A DNA stretch of 64,000 nucleotides from Anaeramoeba flamelloides (lineage: Eukaryota > Metamonada > Anaeramoebidae): positions 496,001 to 560,000 of the forward strand of contig JANTQA010000032.1 of assembly GCA_027625915.1 (NCBI GenBank), in the 5' to 3' direction. Below are positions 36,456 through 47,500 of this stretch, piece after piece. The position numbers and the translations under genes were made by a program. The notes under the pieces are model-generated. The model did not search any database. It was not told the DNA's origin and saw only the letters and a program-made list of their open reading frames with translations. How positions within the stretch are numbered: position 1 is the stretch's first letter; each line of letters starts with the position of its first letter.

Positions 36456-37074
36456 ATGTCCCAACAAAAAAAGAAAAGAAGTTTCCGTGTTTACACATAC
36501 AGAGGTGTTGAACTTGATAACCTCGTCAATATGAAAATGGATAAATTCGCAGAACTTTTGGATTCTAGAGGAAGAAGAAAACTCAATAGAGGTCTTTCAA
36601 GAAGACACACATCTCTTATCAAAAGACTTAGAAAAGCTGTAAGTCCTTTTTTTCAAATTTGTTGCTTTATTACTTTCTTTTTTTTTTGTTACTTTCTCTT
36701 TTTCCTTTTTTTTTTTTTTTTTTTAGCAAATAGCAAGAAAATTAAATCAAAAAAAACTTTTTAATTTTTTTTTTTTTTTTTTTTTTTCAAAAACAAAAAC
36801 AAAAAATAAAATAAAATAAAAACAGAAAAAAGGTGTAAAACTAGGTGACAACGCACCAGTAATCAGAACTCATCTCAGAGATATGATTATTCTTCCAGAA
36901 ATGGTTGGCTCAACTATTGCTGTTCATAACGGAAAAAACTTTATCCCAATTGAAATCAATGCCAGAATGATCGGATGTTATCTTGGAGAATTTTCCTTAA
37001 CATACAAAAAAACAACTCATGGTAGACCAGGTGTTGGTGCTACTCACTCTTCCAAATTTGTTCCACTTAAATAA
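36456..37074 (+). CDS. RPS15: 40S ribosomal protein S15 (uS19)
   Basis: A small-subunit head protein near the decoding region. Exons 36456-36638 and 36826-37074 flank a 187-base GTAAGT-CAG intron in phase 0. The product is 143 aa, close to the 145 of animals. It reads [38 protein letters not shown] at the end of exon 1, then [27 protein letters not shown], and the conserved tail [18 protein letters not shown]. The frame running past the donor into a T-rich stretch is intron. Confidence 0.97.
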
Positions 37075-37285
37075 TTCTTGAAAAGATCAGAATTTGATTT
37101 TTTTATATTTTTTTTTTTCTTTTTGATACAAAAAGAACAAAAGAAGAAAAGAAAAATTAAAGAAGAATTACCCAAATAGATTTTTACAATTTTGATTCTT
37201 TGAATAGATAAAACAAACCACCAATAATCTTTTAAAGAAATCTTAGAAATAAAACAAGAACAAAAATCAAATTCAATTTTTCTCT

Positions 37286-37340
37286 TTTTGTTTTGTTTTG
37301 TTTTGTTTTACTTTGCTTTGTTTTGACTTGCTTTGCTTCT
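37286..37340. repeat. TTTTG-type pentanucleotide microsatellite
   Basis: Consecutive TTTTG units grading into ACTTTGC/ACTTGC variants, about 210 bases after the RPS15 stop. Confidence 0.75.
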
Positions 37341-37420
37341 TTTTTAGTGTTTGTTGACGTATTCAAACAACAAAACATCATTTTTTTTTATTGGATAATA
37401 AACATTTTCAAACCTATTAA

Positions 37421-37490
37421 ATCCAATGAGACAAGATCGATCAGATAAGAACTAATATACCAATTCTCTAATTACACCCCAACCATAAAA
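37421..37490. repeat. Shared block downstream of RPS15
   Basis: GACAAGATCGATCAGATAAGAACTAAT, read in two overlapping parts, then a C/A-rich stretch. It is closest to 14459-14530, sharing GATCGATCAG and TAAGAACTAA. Confidence 0.4.
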
Positions 37491-37698
37491 AAAAAATTGA
37501 AAATTCCAAGTTTCAAGTTAGATCAAACTAATATGAACGGTCGAGTCATTATGGTGAAAAATAATTTTCTGAAATGGATTAAAAAAATTTTGTAATTTTA
37601 ATGAGTTCCTAATAAACAATCAAAAACTAACCAACCAACCTATGAAGCGGGATCGATCTCCAAAAATCAACAATCAAAAAAGAGGACATTTTTTCGAA

Positions 37699-37815
37699 AA
37701 AAGCGCCAAAGAGCGACACTCAATTTCCAATTCAAATGGTTTGTGATTTATCGTTTTGAAAAAAACTATGTTTTAGTTTTGAAGTGTCATTCTTTGGAGC
37801 TTTTTGAGATCTTTG
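37699..37815. repeat. Foldback, about 115 bp
   Basis: The left arm AAAAAGCGCCAAAGAGCGACAC pairs, with a few mismatches, with the right arm GTGTCATTCTTTGGAGCTTTTT. The centre is about 60 bases. No second copy was recognised. Confidence 0.55.
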
Positions 37816-39044
37816 TGATTTTCTTTTTTTCTTTTTTTCTTTTATCAAGCGAGTTATTTTTATCTCAAGAATGTTAAATAAAATCCTTATTCTGTTAAAA
37901 ATAGAGAGTTGAAAAATAACTACAAATCAGATTAAATCGAATTAAATTGATTGCGAACTTCAAGAAAGCAATTTGTTTTAAATTGAAGAAATTGAACCCT
38001 TTTGAAATTAAATAAAGGAAACTTATAAATGTTTTTTTTATTGAATTTTGATTTTTTGAAATTGAGATCTCTGTTTCTTCGTTTAATTTTTTGTCAAAGA
38101 ATTCTTTTAAACTTTTTTTTTTTGAATTTTTTGCTAATGAAGATCCTCAAAGATTTTTTTTGTAAATTTATATTTTGTCAAAAAAAAAGAAGGGCAATTT
38201 CACAATACATTTTTTAGGTCTCAGGCCACTCCGTGAGTATGGAACAAATACACTATAAAGTACTAGACCCTTAAAAATCAGTTTCTTATTTTCAAACAGA
38301 AAACCATTAAAATTGTAAAAACCAGTAAAAATTCCATTTTTTGGATCAATTGAAAATATTATCAACAATTCAAAAATATATATTCCATTTTACAGATTAA
38401 TATCAAAATTATCGAGGTGCTAATAAAAATCCAACATGTGATATTAATTAAATATTCTAAATCTATTAATTTTAACCCAATGTTAAATATAGAAATCAAA
38501 AAAAATCAAATTCTTAACAATTAGGGGAGAAAATGAATGAAAATTAAAATCTAATTTATTGTGATTATACTCCAATAAATAATAATTTTCTTTAAAAACA
38601 CCTTTTATAATAATTATTTTGTTTTTACATTTACAAAAGAAGAGTTTTATCTTTTGAGAAAAAAATCTTAAAAAGATCTTTAATCAGAAACTTTACTCTA
38701 AAATGAAAAATCAAATCTAGTACAAGAAGAAATATATTAACTTTTCAAATGATCCATAATATTATTTTCAATCAAATCAACTTTTAACATTTAAGATCTG
38801 CTGGTTTCTTATCAAAATGGTAAGAATGGTTTTGGAGATCTTCAAAAATAGTTAATTTTTTGAACAAATTTTAAATAACTGATCAATAAACGAAAGAAAA
38901 CCTCATAACAAAAGATAGTATTAGAAAAAGTATTGTTGCACTATCCTTCAGTTTATATTTAATTCTTTTATTCGATTCTTTTATTATTTTTTCTTAGTTT
39001 TTATTATCAGGATCTCATCTTTTCCCAATTAAAAAATCCCTTTT

Positions 39045-39460
39045 CACTATTTTTGTCCAAATTGCTCTAAAAAATCAAGTATAAATATCATTGAGCAATA
39101 ACTTATTGGAATATTTAAGAAGGATCACAATTAAAAAATTGACAATGGTAAATTTTTTTTTCATTACTTTTCTAAATCTAAAGATAGAAATCCAAATAAT
39201 AGTATCCCCCAATATTAAATAATTACATCTGTCTACCAGTCTAACAAAATATTAAAAATGTTTTCTGAATTTTTTAATTTCGAACTTTAGTAAATAATTA
39301 TTAGCAAAAAACAAAAAATTGATTTGAATTATTTTTTTTTATGAAGCTAGTTGTATTATCAATATATTTACAATATTGTGAAATAATTTATGATAATTCA
39401 CAAATGTAATTATTTTAATCTTTTAGTAAAACTGAATTTTTTAGAAACTAATATTTATTT
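39045..39460. repeat. Diverged duplication C, copy 2
   Basis: Shares ordered landmarks with 12595-12780 and 13590-13700 but lacks the 0.7 kb between them there. Confidence 0.45.
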
Positions 39461-40012
39461 TTAGACAAATTTGAAAAAAGATTTTTTGGGCTTTGAGCTC
39501 TTATTATTACACAAGAGTAAATATAAAACTGAGATCAAAAATTTTTTTTTGCTCAACAAATTCAAAATTATCTTAAATTTCGATTTTTGGTGTTTAGAAG
39601 TCTCTAGAACGTCTAGTTTTCGAGACATTGCCCAAAATCGATTTTTATATACAAATTTTTTAATAGTGATTTTTCAAAACTATTTTGGGTAATAATTCAA
39701 AAAATACAAGATTCCCCAAAAAATGAAAAATTGAGATTGTTTTTATATTTTTTATATAGTGATCCCCATAGATTAAAATGAATTTTAAAGTTTTTTTTTT
39801 TTTTTCAAAAAAAAATTTTTTTTAATTGTAGGTTTTAGTATATATAAATAATTTAAAATCTTCTACTCCTCACACGGAAAAAACTACTTAGTTATCAGTA
39901 TTTATCCGAATTTTGGTACCTTAAGAGGATTTTAATTTTTAAAAAAAAATTTTTGAAAAGATTTAAAGGTAAATTCAGGTAGCAAACATATATACTTTAA
40001 TTGATCAAATTA

Positions 40013-40044
<32 letters not shown>

Positions 40045-40056
40045 AACTATTAATTT

Positions 40057-40251
40057 CAGTCAGTTTCACTTTTAAGGCACAAACTTTCAACGAAATTTAA
40101 GGTACAAAAAAAATCTCAAATTAAGGCACAAAATTCAAATTATAGTAAAATAATTTGTAAAAAAAAAATTCCAAATTTTGTGCCTTAATTTGAGAATTTT
40201 TTGTGCCTTAGATTTCGTTGAAAGTTTGTGCCTTAAAAGTGAAACTGACTG
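40057..40251. mobile_element. MITE family 1, copy 4
   Basis: A 195-bp foldback. The ends are CAGTCAGTTTCAC and GTGAAACTGACTG; the right flank is TA, the left flank TT. The arms are nearly perfect, with TTAAGGCACAA modules, and the loop is AT-rich. Confidence 0.85.
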
Positions 40252-40261
40252 TAATTGATCT

Positions 40262-40335
40262 TATCAGGAATCGAACTCTCGCTACACACTTTTCAAATTT
40301 TGAGATCTCGGTGCTCTACCGCTGATCTAATGAGT
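40262..40335 (-). pseudogene. tRNA-like sequence (tRNA relic or SINE head)
   Basis: On the minus strand an A-box-like TAGATCAGCGGTAGAGCA (40329-40312) is followed about 32 bases later by a B-box-like AGTTCGATTCC (40277-40267), the spacing of a type-2 Pol III promoter. The D-stem is nearly intact (GATC/GAGC). The acceptor and T stems do not pair, and no clear anticodon stem forms, so it is not a working tRNA gene. It abuts the MITE at 40251. No Pol III T-run terminator follows. Confidence 0.5.
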
Positions 40336-42600
40336 AATTATTGGATATTTTAAAATTATAAAATTCTGAAGATAATAAAATTGAATTTTTAATTGAGTAA
40401 TTTTTCTAATATATTTTTTTTTTGAAAAAAAAAAAACCACAAGTTTTTTACGATTAAAAAAAATTTTTTTTTTTTTTCCATTATAAAAAAATGAACAAAT
40501 TTAAAATTGAATTGAAAAAAACCTAAATAAAAAAAATGTTTTTTTGAAAAAAATCATTTTAATAGGAAACCCTAGTAAAAATTTGTTTTTAATTTTTTAG
40601 TATTTTTTTTTATATTTTTCTAGTGATTACGCAATTAAAAATTTGAAAAAATGAATATTTATATAAAATAAGATGAGGTCTAATATTTTTTATTCAAAAT
40701 ATCGGTTATGTAAATTTTTTTATGATAAATTAGAAAAAAATGAAATTTTACTAGAGTTTTCCTATTAAAAAAATAAATTTTTTTTAAGCATTGTTTTTCA
40801 GTGATAATAAAAATAAAAAACATTTTTTTGAGATGTTTAAAAAAAATTTTTTTATTTCAAAGTTACCAATTTTTAGTACTTTAAAAAATATTTTGTAAAA
40901 AATTTTTTATATACATTTTTTAAAATTTTTAATTTTGAAAAAAGTCAAAAACACCGATTTTAAATACTAAATATTTTCAAAACCACTTTACCTCATAAAG
41001 TTTAAATTTAAAAAATCTACAAAAAAAAATCAAAATAAAAAATTTTTGAAAAAATTTTTGTCTATATCAAATAGATTTTTATATTTCATTTTATCAACTA
41101 ATATTCACAGTAACTTATGTATTTTTATAAATAACTTGGATAAAAGTGAAAAAAAAATAAAAAAATTTTTTTTTTAATCTAAAAAAAAAAATTCAAAATT
41201 AAACAATTTATAACTATTGCAGTTAAAAATATATTATAAATATAATATTTGAGTAAATCAAAAATGGGAAAATCAAAAGAGTAGTACAAAAATTTTCAAA
41301 AAAAAAAATATTTTTTTAAACCTTAATTTTTTCAATTTTTTTCACCAAAATCATATTTTTGATCAAAAATTACCCTAGTAAGATTGTCTTTAAAACACCA
41401 AAAAAAAATATTTATGTTTAAAAAGGTACCTTTTTTAAAAATGAAAAATTCTAAATTTCAGAAAAAAAATTTTTTTTGACAAAAAATCGAAAATTGAGAA
41501 TAACTTCTAAACTAGAGAAGATAAAGAGCTCTATACTTTAAAAATCAATTTTTCAGATTATTTGGATTCAGATGCAATGAGTAATTCGCCCAGAGATCCA
41601 ATATTTATAAATGCAATTTTTTTCAATTTATACTTGTGTATTAAAAAACCTTGAAATTTGTTACTAAACACAAATTTTTTTCAAAAATTATTGGATTTTT
41701 AATAAGAAATTTATTTTTAAATTTATCAGATCTACAAGATAATACTATTCGACTAATCAATTTTTGGTTCATTTGAACCTTGGGGTACTAATTTCATTTG
41801 AATCAAATAAACAGATAATTTAACTTTAAAATTCTAAGCCTAATTTCAAAATTAGGTGCACAGATTTTATTATTATTATTTTTTTCTTTTTTTCATTTGT
41901 CTTTCAAAAAATGAAATGATTACACTATATTTTTATTTATTAATATATATTGGCTATTATCTCTAAATAATTTAGTAAAATACATTATTATTGAAAAAAA
42001 AAAAAACAATTAAACAAATTTTTTTCTGATGAAAAATCTGCCCATATTTTTGAAATGTAGTTTATATATAAGGTGTTAATCCCTTAAATTATTGAACTTT
42101 GAAAAAAAAATTAATTAAAAACAAATATTTTTTTCATAAAACAAGATAAATTAGATATATTCAAACTTTTTAAAAAAGAAAAATACTTCCAATTGTTTGA
42201 ATTCATGAAAATGATTCTGATTTTCTAGTTTAATTTCAAAGTTAGATTTATATTTTAATTTTCATTCATTTTCTCCAGTAATTATTAAGATTTATTTTTT
42301 TTTTTAATTTCTCTATTTACAAAAGGGTTCAAATTGATGATTTAAAAGCTTGAATCAACATTTCTGGACTATTTAATAATTAATGATGATTTTTGTATTT
42401 ATCAACAAAATGAGTATTACAAATCTAGGTATTTATATCAATTCTTCTAATCCATATAAAAAAAGGAATTTCAGAGTTTTGAATTTGACATTTACTATAA
42501 TAATAATCAAAAGAAATTTTAATATTATGTCTAGTTTTGTAATTTTAAATACAAGATCCAGCTGTTTCAATTAAGACATTTTCTCAAAAGTAAAATTATA

Positions 42601-42838
42601 CTGGTATTTGAATAATAAATGGGATAAATTTTCAACTTCATTTTTAAATTTTATCATTCAAAAAACGCACCTTACATTTGAGATTCTTCGTTCATCTTTA
42701 TATACAGTACCAAAGGGAAAATTAAATAAATGGAGAGTACAAATCCCAATCTACTTCTTTATTGATGGTATTTGTAAACAAAAAAGGAAAATCAAGTAAA
42801 AGGGGTTCCACTGTTAATGGGTGTAATATTTGTATCAA
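42601..42838. repeat. Decayed foldback family 2 relative
   Basis: It begins TA-CTGGTATTTGAATAATAAATGGG, as in the other family-2 copies. The internal GGTATTTGT and the downstream AGGAAAATCAAGT resemble 52.80-52.87 kb. The right end is uncertain. Confidence 0.4.
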
Positions 42839-42999
42839 TTTTTATGAAATAATCTTAAAAATATTTTAAATTTATTCAAAAAAAAACAGTCAATGAAACC
42901 TAAACACATAAAAAAGAGGTCTTACGTTTGTGAAGTGTTATGTTTTAAAAAATTGTTTTTATAACTTTAAAAATGTGATATTTTTTAATATACAATGAT

Positions 43000-44130
43000 A
43001 ATTTTTTTTTTAAGAATTTGTTTTAATAGATATAAATATTTAAATTTGATTAGAATATTGCTGAACCCGGCTTTTCCTTATCCTTTATGATGGTTCAACA
43101 AACATCCCCCAATCTTTTGAAAAAAATTGATAAAATTAAAAATATTTTCAAATTTTTATATTTTTTTTGTTTCTAAAATCAAATTAATTTAAAGATCAGT
43201 AAAAAGTGGTAAATATTAACTTGTTTTTCCGAACATTGGAACAAATAAAGAAAAACATTTTATTTTTTTTTTTTAAAATTCAAATTCTCATTCCAATTAT
43301 TTTCTTTATAAAATACAAATCCTTATTTTTTCTGTACCCAGTGGAACATCCACAACCAAAACTAAACAACATTAAAACCAAAATTGAAATTAAACTAATT
43401 TCTCTATGAATTGAGAATAGAAAATTCGTTTTTTTTTTGTTTTCTTCAATCAAAAAAAGATAAAATCTTACTACTACCATACATTCAAGTTACAAATAGT
43501 TTTATTCCTGATGTGTATTTGTAATTTTTAAAGCCCACTTGGTAACAAATAATCTCAAAAAGTAAATCTCATTACTGGTTATGAGTACCTAAACCCCCAT
43601 TTTATATTTGATATTTTTTTTTTTTTTAAGAAAATTTTCAGTTCAGAGAAAAATAAATTAAATCTTGTTTATCATTCTTACCCGATAAACTCAATTCATT
43701 TTTATCTTTTTAGAATTTGAAATAGTAAGAGTGAGATATCACTGAAAAAATTATTCCAAAAAAAAATCAATTCCCTCTTTTGTTTTTAAAAAATGTAATA
43801 TTTTAAGGCATTTTGTTTTTCAAAACAAATCCATTTTGGATACATATCTTATTATCAAAAAGTAGAGTACCTAAACTTTTTTAAACCTTGTTAAAATCAA
43901 ATTTCAATACCAATCTTCATTTAGTTCCAAATTAATAGATTTTTAATTCAGTTTTCACAATTATGAAAAATTGTTTCAATTTATTATCTCTAATAATTTT
44001 TTTTTCTTTATTAGTTTATTGATCAACAATTCCCATTCAATTTTAAATATTCATATAAGATCCAAGATTATTTCTCGTGTCGATTATTACTGAAAATTCA
44101 TAAAAAATAATAAATACCGATAATTGGATC
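43000..44130. repeat. Diverged duplication E, copy 1
   Basis: About 1.1 kb, collinear with 54000-55160. Landmarks: AAGAATTTGTTTTAA, AATAAAGAAAAA.ATTTTATTTTT, CAGTGGAACA (GAGTGGAACA in the partner), TGTATTTGTAATTTTTAAA, CCCACTTGG, CTTTTTAGAATTTGA and AATTCCCATTCAATTTT. It ends about 430 bases upstream of the three-domain gene. On the minus strand both copies keep a short frame with the shared string SILVLMLFSFG or TILVLKFFCFG. Confidence 0.7.
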
Positions 44131-44556
44131 CAAGAAATATTGGAATTTGGACATTAAAAGGCGAAAAAATTTCACCTAATTACCTTTTTTTTTCATTATG
44201 AAATCTTTCATTTTAGGAATTTTGGTTTACCTAACATGAAACAAAGAGACAATAAAGTCAACAACAAAAAAACAGCCAAGGTACAGTTAACATCCAATTT
44301 CTCTAAAACACTTCATTTATTTAAAAAGAAAAATATCGAAAATAAAATGAAGAGAAAATATTTTAAGAAATTCTTATACAAATACAAGTATTATTTAATG
44401 TTTCAAAAAGAAAAATTATTGATTTGAAAAGGTCAAAATATTAAAAAAAGTTCAAAAAACTTATCATTAGTCTGATTTTTTTTTCTATGATTACTGAAAA
44501 AGAATTTCATTTTTTTTAGACATTTATCTAAAGGCGTTTTTCACAAAACACAACAA

Positions 44557-47500
44557 ATGTCTAAAAAAAAAAAAAGAACAGACAAACATATTTCCAACGT
44601 AAATATTCCTGAAGAAGGGTTTCCTGAAAAAATACGAAGAAAGAATACTTTTCAAAAAAAAACGAACACTTTGAATCCAAACACCAAACAAAAAAGACCA
44701 AGAAAAAAAAGATCATTAAACCCAAAATTGAATTTACAGAAACAAGTGCCACAAACAGCAAAAATTGACAATGAACAAGATCATCAATTTATAAAACTTT
44801 TCTATGGAGAGAACAACAAAATTGATGACCAAGAAGTATCAATAGGAAAAGAGATCACAGAGCTAGACTTTCAAAGCCATATGCTCGGTCTTTACGAAAC
44901 TCTCCAAAATGCTTGTTTGCTCTCTGCGTTTGCATTATCAAAAAATGAAGAAGACAAATTCCAATTTTTTGAGTGCTTTAAAAAACATCTCTTCTTTAAA
45001 ACATACCACCAAGGTTCAAACCATGCTCTTAATATTTACCACGCTTATTCGAAAAACCCTAAAAGACTATATGTTGCTATTTCAATCAAAAGCTACGATT
45101 ATTGTACAATTTTTAGTAACAATAAAGATCCATATTTAGAAGATTCATTTTGCGAACCTTCGTTATTAGATCTTGCAAATACAATCCCGTTACACGAATA
45201 TATCAATTGCCTTAGCACTGATCGAAAAAAAAGAATACCAATAGTCTTTTGTGGCCATGGTTTAGGTAAATTTTGAATTTTAGAAAAAACAAACAAATTT
45301 CCTTTTCTTTTTATTTTTTTTGATTTAGAACCGACCTTTTCAACTATTTTTCAAGTACTTTCAAAAAGTTACAAGTCACAATTAAAAATAGAAACGGTTT
45401 TTTTGTTTAACATAAAAAACACTTTGAAAGAAGAAAAATGAATGCAATTTTTTTCAAAAAAATAAAAAAAAAAGAAACCGTTCAGTTTACATAAACTCTC
45501 CGTCGAGGAAATTCTAAAAACCAAGACAGCGGTCATCGACCTATAATAGGAAGTTCAAGAACTGTTCTATTATAGTATTTCTCACGCTCACGAGTTCATG
45601 TATTGAATCGTCATCGCGGTTTTCGTGTAAATGTATTTGTGGGTGGAACTGATTTGAAAGAACTATAGAATAGATCCCTATTGATTATGAAATGAAGTAA
45701 TGATAAGAAATGACGAAAATTTAGAAAACTGAAAAATGGACAAAATTGGAAAATAGTTAGTTGAAACTTACTTTGAAGCATTTTCGCACCTTAATACAGT
45801 AAAAAGAGAAATTGTAGTTTTGTGGCTATCTTTTGGTGACTTAAATCATAATTGAGAGACCAATCCTTCCTTATTTTGAAAGTATAAAACAGAGAATTTG
45901 AGATCAAAGAAGAGGACAGAATTTAATGGCTAAAAATTTTGAATGGTATTAGTTTTCCGATTTGAGTAGGTATATTAATTTCCATCCAAAGGTATCATTT
46001 TTTTTCAAAATTTTATGACAAATTTGAGCAAAAGAACACGGTACTTTTGAATTGAAATTGAAACAAAAACAAAAAAGCTTCAAATTGGATCAACAATCTC
46101 ATATTTGGGAAATCAGAAAAATCGTAGACAGAAGAAGGAAATCCTAAACAAATGAGGGATCAATTTTGAAATAATAAAATTAAAATACAAGTAATTTGGG
46201 AAAAAAAACTTCATTTTTTTTTTTTCATTTCTCACATTACATTGAATTCCCAAACTTTTATCAAAGGTTGTATTTGTAAACCATTCCCTTTCAAAAATCA
46301 GATGAAATCAATTGAGACAATTGATCAAAATTTTAATACAGTAATAGATAAAGCCATAGGGCTTTTTAGGTTACAGTATATGATCGTAAATAAGACACAA
46401 CTAAACTAAATTCCAAAAATTTGGACACAGTTTAAACAGTTGAAAGAATAACAATATCACACTTTACATTCAATTTGGAAATAATTTTTGATTTTACAAA
46501 CTTTTTCATTTTTTGTCTTTTTTGTTTTGTTTTCATCTCCTTTTTTTTTAAGAGTTACGAAATCTGTTTCGTTAGATCCGGAAAATATTTTCAATGGTTG
46601 ATAGAAGGTTAGTGTTGATTTTGTTGAATAGAAAAATCACATACAATTGGTCAATGGTATCTTATCATTTGATCGATCAACAATTAATGGTGGAATTTCA
46701 ACAAATTTACCAATATAATTTTTTATTCCTACTCATTTCATTATTTTGGACACACCTTTTTTTTAATTTTTTGTTTTATATTTTTTTCTTTTATTTGGAT
46801 AAAAACGATTACTTATAAAAAAAACTAATACTGTGAAACTTAAATGTGGTTTAATATTTCGCTTGGAAAAATATAATAAATTAGGATTTTTTTTGCCTAT
46901 TTTTAGATTTTGGATGTGTCCGAAATTTTTGGAATTGGATTTATAAGATCACATATAAGGTATAAAAAAAATCAAGAATGCACAAAAAAAAAAATCAATA
47001 CAAAAAAAGATTTGGGAACAATAATTCACAATCTTTTTTTTTTAATCAACTCAAACAATAATCGAAAAAAAAAATTATGTGCTTATATTCAAGAATTGTA
47101 CCTTAAAAAAAATATTTTGTGTGTCATGAAGGATTAATTAGAGTGTGTGTTAAAAGTACATAGACTGTAATAAAAGTCATGCCTCAGTAAAGAATTATGA
47201 TTTGATCAACTGACTGAAAACAATTTTTGTTTAAGGTTTACAATCCCTGAAATTTGAAAAAAGATTATCTTGTATAGTGTGTAGTGGCTTGTTAATTGGT
47301 TTCTTAACTGATCGATAATGTGATTGGTATGGGCTTTAAGAGTGTTCAAAATGGTAATTTTTGACAATTTATTTTTTTTTTTCCCAAATCCGAATTGAAG
47401 AGTGTAAGATTAATAGATTGGTAAGTGTTTAAGAATAGATTTAGATTTTTGAGTTGTCGAAAAAAATTTTATTTACTTTTTCCTTTTGACAAAAAAATTT

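Larger units (their letters stand above)
37075..44556. other. Gene-poor interval between RPS15 and the lipase-GTPase-MPE gene
   Basis: A 7.5-kb interval. Contents: a TTTTG-type microsatellite (about 37286-37340), a shared block (37421-37490), a foldback (about 37699-37815), a fragment of element family 4 near 38216-38270, duplication C (39045-39460), a family-1 MITE (40057-40251) with a tRNA-like sequence beside it, a decayed family-2 foldback from 42601, and duplication E (43000-44130). About 40380-42300 is very AT-rich, with nothing identifiable. Confidence 0.6.

Noticed and set aside
40262-40335. Functional tRNA gene
   Set aside because: Acceptor and T stems do not pair, and no anticodon stem or terminator was found, so listed only as a relic.
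42383-42799. Short plus-strand frames at 42.4-42.8 kb
   Set aside because: They overlap a decayed foldback and are not preserved in related copies.
44236-44427. 63-codon Lys-rich frame upstream of the fusion gene
   Set aside because: In frame with the gene but separated by a stop; composition fits AT-rich noise and there is no family match. A 5' leader frame remains possible but unsupported.
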